This document shows positions 18,385 to 25,531 of a DNA stretch of 64,000 nt, one piece after another. The notes beneath the pieces were generated by a model. That model was not told the DNA's origin and did not search any database. It saw only the letters and a program-made list of their open reading frames with translations. Positions within the stretch are counted from its first letter, which is position 1, and the number at the start of each line of letters is the position of its first letter. The DNA lies in IMG/VR virus record IMGVR_UViG_3300035670_000185, positions 1 to 64,000 of that record; one strand, written 5' to 3'. A program made the position numbers and the translations under genes. This DNA comes from a virus.

Positions 18385-18548
18385 TGAAAATTATCGTTAG
18401 AGAATCCCAACTCAGACGTATTATTGAAGTTGTCACAGAAGGTAAAGTTATTTGTGACAACTGTGGTTGGTCTTGGAAACTTTCTGAAGGTGGAAAAGAT
18501 CCATATATGTGTCATAAGTGTGGGCACGATAATTCTGAAAACTTATAA
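18384..18548 (+). CDS. 54-aa zinc-ribbon protein
   Basis: ATG overlaps the previous stop (TAATG at 18382-18386). The 54 codons contain CDNCGW (Cys24, Cys27) and CHKCGH (Cys43, Cys46), a four-cysteine zinc ribbon with a 15-residue loop. The N-terminus MKIIVRESQLRRIIE is like the short basic helical prefix seen on proteins of related phages. Stop TAA at 18546-18548, 9 nt before the next gene. The coupling, intact frame and paired CxxC motifs argue it is real. Role unknown; such small ribbons bind nucleic acid or protein partners. Confidence 0.7.
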   Translation: MKIIVRESQLRRIIEVVTEGKVICDNCGWSWKLSEGGKDPYMCHKCGHDNSENL

Positions 18549-18557
18549 GAAAATAAG

Positions 18558-19598
18558 ATGCCATTACCTAAGCAAGTTAAACCTACATTACCACTAGTTC
18601 CAAAGAAAACTTTGTATGCAAGAAGAGAACAACTTCTTGAGTTTATAAATAAAGATGGGACTTATTTACCTAAATCTGTTCTTCACGCTGATTTGGATAG
18701 AGGTATGTTGGATTTTGTGAAGGAAGATCTCAAAGTTGTGACCGCGGGAAAAATAATCCCTATGGTAGATATTATCATTACAACTCAAAATTGGTCACAG
18801 TATACTGAAACCGCATTGTTCACCAATTTGGATTTCAACCCTGAACCTCCATTTATAACTGTGGTAAGACAACCTGAGGTTAAATTTGGTACAAATCCAG
18901 CATTACAATATACAATACCTAATAGAAAACAATTTTATTATGCATCAGTTCCAACATGGAATGGTAACGAACAAGGTATGGATATTTACACAATTCCACA
19001 ACCTGTTCCTGTAGATATTAACTATAGTGTGAAAATTATCTGTAATAGAATGAGAGAGTTGAATGAACTCAACAAGATTGTAATGCAGAAATTTTCATCA
19101 AGACAAGCGTATACATTTATAAAAGGACAATACGTGCCAATCATATTGAATAATATCTCTGACGAATCTCAAATCAATTTAGATTCAAGAAAATATTTTA
19201 TTCAAAATTATGATTTTACAATGTTGGGTTATTTGATTGATGATCAAGAGTTTGAAGTGAAACCAGCAATCGCTAGAGTTGCTCAGATTATGGAATTAGA
19301 TACCACAGTATTAAAAAGAAGAAGACCTAAATTTCCTGAAAATCCTGATGAATTTTTATCTAACTTCTTATACATTGTTGGTAATAATACTCTAAGTGAA
19401 ATAATAGATTTTACCGCTAACATGTCTTTGGTTGGGTCGACAAATGTGGAGAGTTTTGATGTGTACATTAATGGTGACTATTTTGGTAGTGATGTATCTG
19501 AAATACAAATTACCACGAATGATATATTGAGAATTGATGTAGTTAAAACTAACAACTCCTCTGAATCGACAATTAAGTTCGAATCACAATTGGTTTAA
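18558..19598 (+). CDS. Tail completion/sheath-terminator-like protein (gp15-type candidate)
   Basis: 346 aa. The middle part VPVDINYSVKIICNRMRELNELNKIVMQKF, KGQYVPIILNNISDES and DSRKYFIQNYDFTMLGYLIDDQEFEVKPAI follows the arrangement of T4 gp15-type tail-sheath terminators: an IxYxVxIx strand, a helix with Glu-Leu-Asn, a strand with PIxL, then a DSRxY strand and a YLID/EFEV strand. An extra Ig-like C-terminal ~80 residues (from ~270) is added. Position immediately upstream of the sheath gene fits. Known: gp15 caps the tail and joins it to the neck. Assignment is by pattern, not alignment. Confidence 0.55.
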   Translation: MPLPKQVKPTLPLVPKKTLYARREQLLEFINKDGTYLPKSVLHADLDRGMLDFVKEDLKVVTAGKIIPMVDIIITTQNWSQYTETALFTNLDFNPEPPFITVVRQPEVKFGTNPALQYTIPNRKQFYYASVPTWNGNEQGMDIYTIPQPVPVDINYSVKIICNRMRELNELNKIVMQKFSSRQAYTFIKGQYVPIILNNISDESQINLDSRKYFIQNYDFTMLGYLIDDQEFEVKPAIARVAQIMELDTTVLKRRRPKFPENPDEFLSNFLYIVGNNTLSEIIDFTANMSLVGSTNVESFDVYINGDYFGSDVSEIQITTNDILRIDVVKTNNSSESTIKFESQLV

Positions 19599-19756
19599 CC
19601 CTCACCGTAGATATCTTTCTTTTCTTTACAGTTTTCAATAATAAGATTTTCTAAAAACTTATAAATTTTGATTCCACGCTTCTCACAGTATTTTTTTAGT
19701 ATATCATGAGATTCAGGTGATATTTTAATATTCTTTATTTCTTTAGTTGTTTTCAT
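19595..19756 (-). CDS. 53-aa ribbon-helix-helix protein, antisense between tail genes
   Basis: Reverse-strand ORF from ATG at 19756 to TAA at 19595, reading MKTTKEIKNIKISPESHDIL at its start. The strand IKNIKIS, helix PESHDILKKYCEKRG and helix IKIYKFLENLIIENC give the Arc/MetJ/CopG ribbon-helix-helix layout, with a conserved-looking ISPESH...LKKYC...G.KIYKFLENLI core. It fills the 278-nt gap before the sheath gene, on the opposite strand, and its stop overlaps the end of the preceding gene by 4 nt. A small DNA-binding regulator is likely; target unknown. Confidence 0.7.
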   Translation of the reverse strand: MKTTKEIKNIKISPESHDILKKYCEKRGIKIYKFLENLIIENCKEKKDIYGEG

Positions 19757-19835
19757 GGGCAGAAAAAAGGTAGAATAAAATCATACTACTTACAAATAGA
19801 TATTCAAAAGTCAAGTTTTTTCATGTAGATATGAA

Positions 19836-19842
19836 TATTTAT
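19836..19842 (+). promoter_or_regulatory. TATTTAT late-promoter candidate for the sheath gene
   Basis: GAATATTTATCATTAAAATAAAT, 34 nt before ATG 19877. The tube gene has a similar TATTTATCAATAAAATAAC 35 nt before its start, so the two most abundant tail proteins share an extended promoter and spacing. Confidence 0.6.
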
Positions 19843-19876
19843 CATTAAAATAAATCTGCAATAGAATAATCAAAGC

Positions 19877-22800
19877 ATGGCAACACAAGTAAATCAAAAG
19901 GTATACGTATCGCCTGGAGTATATACGTCTGAAACTGACTTATCGTTTGTGGCTCAAAGTGTGGGTGTAACTACGTTAGGTTTGGTGGGAGAGACCTTGA
20001 AGGGACCCGCGTTCGAACCAATTTTTATCACAAACTATGATGAGTTTCAAGCATTTTTTGGAGGTACTGAACCTACAAAATTTATAAACACACAAATCCC
20101 AAAGTATGAGGCGGCATATATTGCCAAGTCGTATTTACAACAATCTAACCAACTTTTTGTTACCAGAATTTTGGGTCTTTCTGGTTATGATGCAGGACCG
20201 TCTTGGAGTATCAAAGTTACTGCGAACGTAGATCCATTGACGATAGGTCTTAATCCTGCGACTGGTACAACTTGGTCAGCTACGTTTACTGGATCTTCTT
20301 CAGGAAATACTGTGGAATTCGTAAGTGGGTCATTACCTGCACAAGTACTCGCAAATTTTAATACTCAATATAGATTATCTGATGGAAGTACTTCTACATT
20401 GGCATTGGACTTTACAAATAACTTAGATGACATAATGGATACACCATCCTTATCTGCAACAACTGCGGTAGTTTATGGCGCGATTCCTGAAAGTGATTAT
20501 TACGATTTAACTGCAACATATTCAAACGTAATTAATGAGTATGGTTGTGACAGTGTAAATTTGGCGGTAAATGATTTGTCAACTGATGATAACGACCCAT
20601 GGTATTATGCAAACTTTGATATCACATCTGGAAATGCTTATTCAGGCTACTCATTCTTCTATTATGTAAGTTCTTTAACTTCAGGAGCATCATCAACTTT
20701 CACAGGTACTACATCAGGTACTGTTTATACTTACTCTGGTACTGCATATTCAGAATACAACAACATGGTTGTTGCAACTCTTCGTTCAAGAGGTATCTCT
20801 TTATTTACTAACAGTGCAACGAGTGATAATCATGGACCAATTTATGAAGTTAGTGGATTAACTGACTTACAGTTAGTTTGTACTGAACAATATTCAGGGG
20901 TAACACAATCACCTTTTGAGTCATTCTTAATTTCAGGTGTAACGAAAGATGGAGACAATTTTTCTTTTGAAACTTCGATGTCAGCAACTTCATCTAAATA
21001 TATTACAAAAGTTTTGGGTGTTGACAATTTTGGTAAGTCAAGAAATGAAGTACCAGTTTATGTTGAAGAAGTTTATCCAAGTACCTTAAGTTACGCATAT
21101 AATCAAGGTTACATTCGTGGATTAGATTGTAATTTAATATCTCTTCCTGATGCAAGAAGTGAGGACCCAACCTCGATTGCATATAACGTAACACAATATA
21201 AGTCACCAAGTACACCATTCTTGGTTTCTGAACTTAGAGGTAATAAAGTTTATAATCTATTCAAGTTTGTTTCAATTTCTGACGGTAACGCGGCAAATAC
21301 AGAAGTTAAAGTTTCAATAACTAACTTATCATTCAATAATATGACTTTTGATGTTTTGGTTAGAAACTTCTTCGATACCGATGCTAATCCTATTGTGATT
21401 GAAAAATTCACAAACTGTAACATGGATCCAGCATCTAACAACTTTGTTGCTAAGAAGATTGGTTCTACTGATGGTGAGTACGCATTGATTTCAAGATATA
21501 TAATGGTTGAAATGGCGGACGAAGCTCCGATAGATGCAATTCCTTGTGGATTCTACGGATATACTCAAAGAGAATATTCTTCTGTGACTAACCCATCACC
21601 AGTTCCAATTTTCAAAACTAAATATTATTTCCCTGGCGAAGTGATATACAATCCTCCTTTTGGATCACCAACTGATGTTGTTGAATCTTCAGGAGATATT
21701 GTTAGAAGAAGTTACTTAGGATTCTCAAGTCAATTTGGTGTTGATGATTCATTCTTACAATATAAAGGAACTCAAAATCCAATAAACTGGATTCAGTCCC
21801 CATTACCTGTTGATGGTTCTGCTTGGAACTATTTAAGTAAAGGTTTCCACATGGACTCAGGAGCTACAGTTGTAACAATTGCTAACTCATTCTTAACAAG
21901 TGGTCAAACAGCATTCGAATGTGGTGTTGCTGACTTCACTAGAGACCCTGAAACTCAAGAAAACCCTTACTACTTTATTTACTCAAGAAAATATACAGTA
22001 TGTTTTGCTGGTGGATTTGACGGATGGGATATCTACAGAGAGTTTAGAACAAATGAAGATAGATTCCAACTTGGTGCTACGGGTTACTTAGCGGGAGCGG
22101 CTCCTTCTACAAGATATCCAAATGCAACTGGTGACGGTTTATTTAAGAGAATTGTTGTTCAGAACAATACTCAGGACTTTGCAAACACTGATTACTACGC
22201 ATACTTACTTGGTATCTTAACGTTCGCTAACCCTGAATCAACTAACATCAACGTATTTGCAACATCAAGTATTGATTATGTAAACAACTCTAACCTTGTA
22301 GAAGAAGCTATCGACATGGTACAATTCTCAAGAGCGGATTCGGTTTACATCGCAACTACTCCTGATTATAACATGTACACTCCTGATGCGACAAACCCAC
22401 AAGATATCATTTACTCTCAAGAGGCTGTTGATAACTTGGATAACACAGGAATTGATTCTAACTACACTGCGACTTATTATCCTTGGATTCTTACAAGAGA
22501 TACTGTTAACAATACACAAATCTACTTACCTCCAACAGGTGAAGTTTGTAGAAACTTAGCGTTGACAGATAACATCGCATTCCCTTGGTTCGCATCAGCG
22601 GGTTACACAAGAGGTCTTGTAAACTCAATCAAAGCGAGAGTGAAGTTGACTCAAGAAGATAGAGATACTCTTTATCAAGGTAGAATCAACCCAATCGCAA
22701 CTTTCTCTGATGTAGGAACTGTAATTTGGGGTAACAAAACTTTACAAGTTGCGGATACTGCGCTTAACAGATTGAACGTGAGAAGATTATTACTTCAAGC

Positions 22801-23077
22801 TAGAAAGTTAATTTCAGCAGTTGCGGTAAGATTGTTGTTCGAACAAAACGACCAAATCGTTAGACAACAATTCTTGGATAGTGTTAACCCTATCTTAGAT
22901 TCAATTAGAAGAGATAGAGGTCTTTATGACTTCAGAGTAACAGTTTCTTCTTCACCTGAAGATTTAGATAGAAACACTTTGACAGGTAAGATATACTTAA
23001 AACCAACGAAGGCATTAGAATTCATCGATATCGAATTCTTCATCACTCCAACAGGAGCTTCGTTTGAAAATATCTAA
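19877..23077 (+). CDS. gp18: Tail sheath protein (gp18-like), enlarged
   Basis: 1066 aa, far above T4 gp18 (659 aa). N-terminus VYVSPGVYTSETDLSF and TTLGLVGETLKGPAFEPIFI, YDEFQAFFGG are standard sheath signatures. The C-terminal ~190 residues (PWFASAGYTRGLVNSIKARV, LTQEDRDTLYQGRINPIATF, RRLLLQARKLISAVAVRLLF, and LTGKIYLKPTKALEFIDIEF) form the conserved sheath-core and subunit-linking region. The additional ~400 residues lie in the middle (roughly residues 100-500, Ser/Thr/Tyr-rich), as a surface insertion. Role: contractile sheath around the tube. The gene is followed by a GC hairpin. Confidence 0.95.
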   Translation: MATQVNQKVYVSPGVYTSETDLSFVAQSVGVTTLGLVGETLKGPAFEPIFITNYDEFQAFFGGTEPTKFINTQIPKYEAAYIAKSYLQQSNQLFVTRILGLSGYDAGPSWSIKVTANVDPLTIGLNPATGTTWSATFTGSSSGNTVEFVSGSLPAQVLANFNTQYRLSDGSTSTLALDFTNNLDDIMDTPSLSATTAVVYGAIPESDYYDLTATYSNVINEYGCDSVNLAVNDLSTDDNDPWYYANFDITSGNAYSGYSFFYYVSSLTSGASSTFTGTTSGTVYTYSGTAYSEYNNMVVATLRSRGISLFTNSATSDNHGPIYEVSGLTDLQLVCTEQYSGVTQSPFESFLISGVTKDGDNFSFETSMSATSSKYITKVLGVDNFGKSRNEVPVYVEEVYPSTLSYAYNQGYIRGLDCNLISLPDARSEDPTSIAYNVTQYKSPSTPFLVSELRGNKVYNLFKFVSISDGNAANTEVKVSITNLSFNNMTFDVLVRNFFDTDANPIVIEKFTNCNMDPASNNFVAKKIGSTDGEYALISRYIMVEMADEAPIDAIPCGFYGYTQREYSSVTNPSPVPIFKTKYYFPGEVIYNPPFGSPTDVVESSGDIVRRSYLGFSSQFGVDDSFLQYKGTQNPINWIQSPLPVDGSAWNYLSKGFHMDSGATVVTIANSFLTSGQTAFECGVADFTRDPETQENPYYFIYSRKYTVCFAGGFDGWDIYREFRTNEDRFQLGATGYLAGAAPSTRYPNATGDGLFKRIVVQNNTQDFANTDYYAYLLGILTFANPESTNINVFATSSIDYVNNSNLVEEAIDMVQFSRADSVYIATTPDYNMYTPDATNPQDIIYSQEAVDNLDNTGIDSNYTATYYPWILTRDTVNNTQIYLPPTGEVCRNLALTDNIAFPWFASAGYTRGLVNSIKARVKLTQEDRDTLYQGRINPIATFSDVGTVIWGNKTLQVADTALNRLNVRRLLLQARKLISAVAVRLLFEQNDQIVRQQFLDSVNPILDSIRRDRGLYDFRVTVSSSPEDLDRNTLTGKIYLKPTKALEFIDIEFFITPTGASFENI

Positions 23078-23086
23078 TTAATTATC

Positions 23087-23105
23087 GGGGGGTTAAATCC
23101 CCCCC
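23087..23105 (+). terminator. G6/C7 hairpin between sheath and HAD gene
   Basis: GGGGGG (23087-23092) can pair with the C run 23099-23105 around TTAAAT. No U tract follows (TTAGCC), and the next start codon is 9 nt downstream. It may be a 3' stabilising or attenuating hairpin that lowers expression of the next gene relative to the sheath, rather than a full terminator. Confidence 0.45.
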
Positions 23106-23113
23106 TTAGCCAA

Positions 23114-23944
23114 ATGAGAAAAAAAATTACAGAAGGATTTGTAAGAGAGGGGACACCCGACCTTAAATATTATGCGTTTGATTGGGACGACAACATTGTC
23201 CATATGCCAACTAAAATCTTGGTTAAAGATGAAGATGGAAATGAGGTTGGTATGTCAACTGATGATTTTGCAGAGTTTAGACATAAGATAGGTAGTGAAC
23301 CATTTCCGTACAAAGGGAGTACTATTGTGGGATATGCTGACTCACCTTTTAGAAACTTTAGAACTGAAGGTGATAAAGATTTTTTGGTGGATTCTTTAAG
23401 GGCTAAAAAAGGACCAGCTTTCGATGATTTCAGAGAAGCAATCAATAATGGTTCAATATTTGCAATCATCACTGCAAGAGGACATAATCCAAATACAATC
23501 AAAGAAGCTATCTATAATTATATTATGGAGGGATTCAACGGGATTGATAAAGATGAGTTAGTTAAAAATCTTAAAAAGTATCGTTCTTTTGTCGGAGAAG
23601 ATGAAATGAGTGATGAAGAATTAATTAGAACATATTTGGAACTAAATAAGTATCATCCTGTTTCTTTTGGTGATGATAAAGGGGCGGTCAATCCTGAGGA
23701 AGCGAAAGTGGAAGCGATGGAAAATTTTGTAAGTTATATTAAGGCTATGGCTGCACTACTTAATAAACGAGCATTCTTAAAGAAAGATATTGCTAATAAA
23801 TTTAATCCAGAAAATCTTAGTATAGGCTTTAGTGACGATGATCCAAAAAACATAGAAGTAATGTATAAACACTTCAAAAATAAACCAGATAATATAGTTA
23901 AAACTTATTCTACAGCTGGAGGATCAAAGAAAGAAGTAAAGTAA
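23114..23944 (+). CDS. HAD-superfamily phosphatase
   Basis: 276 aa. Motif I AFDWDDNIVHMPT (nucleophile Asp23, general acid Asp25), motif II IFAIITARGHN (Thr120), and motif IV IGFSDDDPKN (Asp241-243) give a complete HAD active site; the fold is expected to span residues ~18-260. The basic MRKKITEGFVREG prefix resembles that of other genes here. It sits between sheath and tube genes and has no promoter element of its own. Substrate unknown: related phage enzymes act on nucleic acid ends or nucleotides, or on phosphoproteins. No signal peptide. Confidence 0.8.
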   Translation: MRKKITEGFVREGTPDLKYYAFDWDDNIVHMPTKILVKDEDGNEVGMSTDDFAEFRHKIGSEPFPYKGSTIVGYADSPFRNFRTEGDKDFLVDSLRAKKGPAFDDFREAINNGSIFAIITARGHNPNTIKEAIYNYIMEGFNGIDKDELVKNLKKYRSFVGEDEMSDEELIRTYLELNKYHPVSFGDDKGAVNPEEAKVEAMENFVSYIKAMAALLNKRAFLKKDIANKFNPENLSIGFSDDDPKNIEVMYKHFKNKPDNIVKTYSTAGGSKKEVK

Positions 23945-23995
23945 GAATACTGTTTCCGAAAAAAAAGTAAATAGAAAAATTTTCAGGAACAGATA

Positions 23996-24002
23996 TATTT
24001 AT
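23996..24002 (+). promoter_or_regulatory. TATTTAT late-promoter candidate for the tube gene
   Basis: GATATATTTATCAATAAAATAAC, 35 nt before ATG 24038. Confidence 0.6.
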
Positions 24003-24037
24003 CAATAAAATAACAAAAACAAAAAAATTAAAAAAAC

Positions 24038-24526
24038 ATGGCTGATTTGTTAATGAAAATGCCGATACCTTACGAACCGAAACGGCAAAATCGTTTCATC
24101 TTGAGGTTTCCGTCATCACTTGGTATAAATGAGTGGTTTGTTGAATCTTCTGCAAGACCACATATTGTAATTGGGGCAACTCCAATTCCTTTTTTGAACA
24201 CAGAAACTTATGTTGCGGGAAGATTTACTTGGCAAACAATACCTGCGGTATTTAGAGACCCAATCGGACCTTCAGCGGCTCAAGCGTTGATGGAGTGGGT
24301 ACGTCTACATGCAGAATCTGTGACAGGCCGTATGGGTTATGCTGCGGGTTACAAGAAAGATGTCGACCTCGAAATGTTGGACCCAACCGGTGTTGTTGTT
24401 GAAAAGTGGATATTGTACGGAACTTTCTTAACTGATGTGAACTTTAACTCATTGAGTTATGCTCAAGATGGTTTAGCGACAATCAGTACAACTTTGAGAA
24501 TGGACCGTTGCGTTCTTGTATACTAA
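24038..24526 (+). CDS. gp19: Tail tube protein (gp19-like)
   Basis: 162 aa, matching T4 gp19 size (163 aa). It starts with PIPYEPKRQNRFILRFPSSL, has WQTIPAVFRDPIGPSAAQAL in the middle and closes with VEKWILYGTFLTDVNFNSLS, then ISTTLRMDRCVLVY, the usual tube-protein ending. It polymerises into the inner tube inside the sheath. It follows sheath and precedes the gp26-type and tape-measure genes as expected. Confidence 0.92.
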   Translation: MADLLMKMPIPYEPKRQNRFILRFPSSLGINEWFVESSARPHIVIGATPIPFLNTETYVAGRFTWQTIPAVFRDPIGPSAAQALMEWVRLHAESVTGRMGYAAGYKKDVDLEMLDPTGVVVEKWILYGTFLTDVNFNSLSYAQDGLATISTTLRMDRCVLVY

Positions 24527-24539
24527 TTTATCAAGATAC

Positions 24540-24546
24540 TATTTAT
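24540..24546 (+). promoter_or_regulatory. TATTTAT element between tube gene and terminator hairpin
   Basis: ACTATTTATTTTTAATAAAAC lies 61 nt before ATG 24608 but upstream of the hairpin at 24568-24600. If it is a promoter, transcripts would have to read through that hairpin. Confidence 0.35.
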
Positions 24547-24567
24547 TTTTAATAAAACAAACTTATT

Positions 24568-24605
24568 TTTAACCGTAAAGCATTAAACTTTACGGTTAAA
24601 TTTTT
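24568..24605 (+). terminator. Strong terminator after the tube gene
   Basis: A 13-bp perfect stem, TTTAACCGTAAAG (24568-24580) with CTTTACGGTTAAA (24588-24600), a 7-nt loop, and a following T run (24601-24605). Flanking T/A runs on both sides could allow it to work in both directions. Confidence 0.85.
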
Positions 24606-24607
24606 AT

Positions 24608-25351
24608 ATGGATAATCAAGCAAGAGAATACGGACAATCAAATTTTTCACTACCACACGATGTTGTTCCTTTACCAACACAGGGATTTTTTTACAAAAAT
24701 AAAAAGAAATCACTCAAGGTTGGATACTTAACCGCCAATGACGAAAATATTTTGATGGCTGGTGGGAACGATATGACTCAAGTTTTATTAAGGTCAAAAG
24801 TTTACGAACCCGATATTAGAATTGAAGATTTGTTGGAGGGAGACGTAGAAGCTATTTTAATTTTTTTAAGAAACACGGCATTCGGTCCTGAAATGGACCT
24901 TAGCTTAGTTGACCCAATTACAAAAAAACCTTTCAAAGGAGCTGTAAGATTAGATGAATTGGATGTCATCAAAGGACAACAACCATCAGAAGATGGAACA
25001 TTTGTAACTATGTTACCAAAATCACAAACCACTGTGAAATTGAAACCGATGACTTATGGAGAGATTTTGGAGGTTCAAAAAATGTCCGAGTCATATCCTC
25101 AAGGAAGGACAGCTCCAAAAGTTACTTGGAGATTGAACAAACAAATTGTGGAAATTAATGGAGTAACCGATAAATCAGAAATTTCAAAGTTCATTGACCA
25201 AATGCCAATTGCAGATTCTAAGTACATTAGAAATTTCATGAATGAAAATGAACCAAGATTAGATTTAACAAGAACAGTAATGGCCCCTTCAGGAGAGAAA
25301 CTAACAGTCAATGTTGGGTTTGGGGTGGACTTTTTTCGTCCTTTCTTCTGA
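24608..25351 (+). CDS. gp26-type baseplate/tail assembly protein
   Basis: 247 aa. LPHDVVPLPTQGFFYKNKKK, VGYLTANDENILMAGGN, LLEGDVEAILIFLRNTAFG, and a C-terminal MAPSGEKLTVNVGFGVDFF are the layout of the T4 baseplate (gp26-like) protein family. By position between tube and tape measure it also fits the tail-assembly-chaperone slot. Its last codons carry a probable +1 frameshift site (see 25331-25490), which would replace FRPFF-type ending RPFF by a 50-residue extension. Start ATG at 24608 is right after a terminator with no visible Shine-Dalgarno. Function: chaperoning tape-measure/tube assembly or hub assembly, inferred from family and position. Confidence 0.75.
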   Translation: MDNQAREYGQSNFSLPHDVVPLPTQGFFYKNKKKSLKVGYLTANDENILMAGGNDMTQVLLRSKVYEPDIRIEDLLEGDVEAILIFLRNTAFGPEMDLSLVDPITKKPFKGAVRLDELDVIKGQQPSEDGTFVTMLPKSQTTVKLKPMTYGEILEVQKMSESYPQGRTAPKVTWRLNKQIVEINGVTDKSEISKFIDQMPIADSKYIRNFMNENEPRLDLTRTVMAPSGEKLTVNVGFGVDFFRPFF

Positions 25352-25490
25352 TTATAGAAAATATCAAATAGATGAGTTTTACTTTCTTAAGACACTTTTG
25401 AATGTGTCATATTCAGATTTTTTAATAATGCCAATATTTGTTAGAAAGTATCTTTTAGATAAATGGGTTGAACTCAATAAAAAGGACTGA
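25331..25490 (+). other. Candidate programmed +1 frameshift and 50-aa extension
   Basis: Codons near the end of the gp26-type gene read TTT TTT CGT C (25331-25340). A +1 slip at TTT (25334-25336) to TTC gives GTC CTT TCT TCT GAT..., open for 50 codons to TGA 25488-25490. The extension reads VLSSDYRKYQIDEFYFLKTL first and later has IMPIFVRKYLLDKWVEL, a convincing helical protein sequence with no usable start of its own (the only in-frame ATG leaves 20 residues). UUU_CGU_C is the same heptamer core as the known influenza A PA-X +1 shift site. The fusion would be about 293 aa. The extension stop lies inside the terminator stem, as expected for a real gene end. Confidence 0.6.
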
Positions 25491-25505
25491 AAATTCAGTC
25501 CTTTT
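25481..25505 (+). terminator. Terminator before the tape-measure gene
   Basis: AAAGGACTGA (25481-25490) pairs with TCAGTCCTTT (25495-25504) around AAAT, followed by TT. The TATTTAT element of the next gene begins 2 nt further on. Confidence 0.8.
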
Positions 25506-25506
25506 A

Positions 25507-25513
25507 TATTTAT
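25507..25513 (+). promoter_or_regulatory. TATTTAT late-promoter candidate for the tape-measure gene
   Basis: TTATATTTATACATATAAC, 18 nt before ATG 25532, directly after the terminator, which separates the transcripts cleanly. Confidence 0.6.
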
Positions 25514-25531
25514 ACATATAACAAAAAAAAT

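Noticed and set aside
23944-23996. Possible terminator after the HAD gene
   Set aside because: CTGTTTCC and GGAACAG can pair only with a bulge and a large loop; too weak to call.
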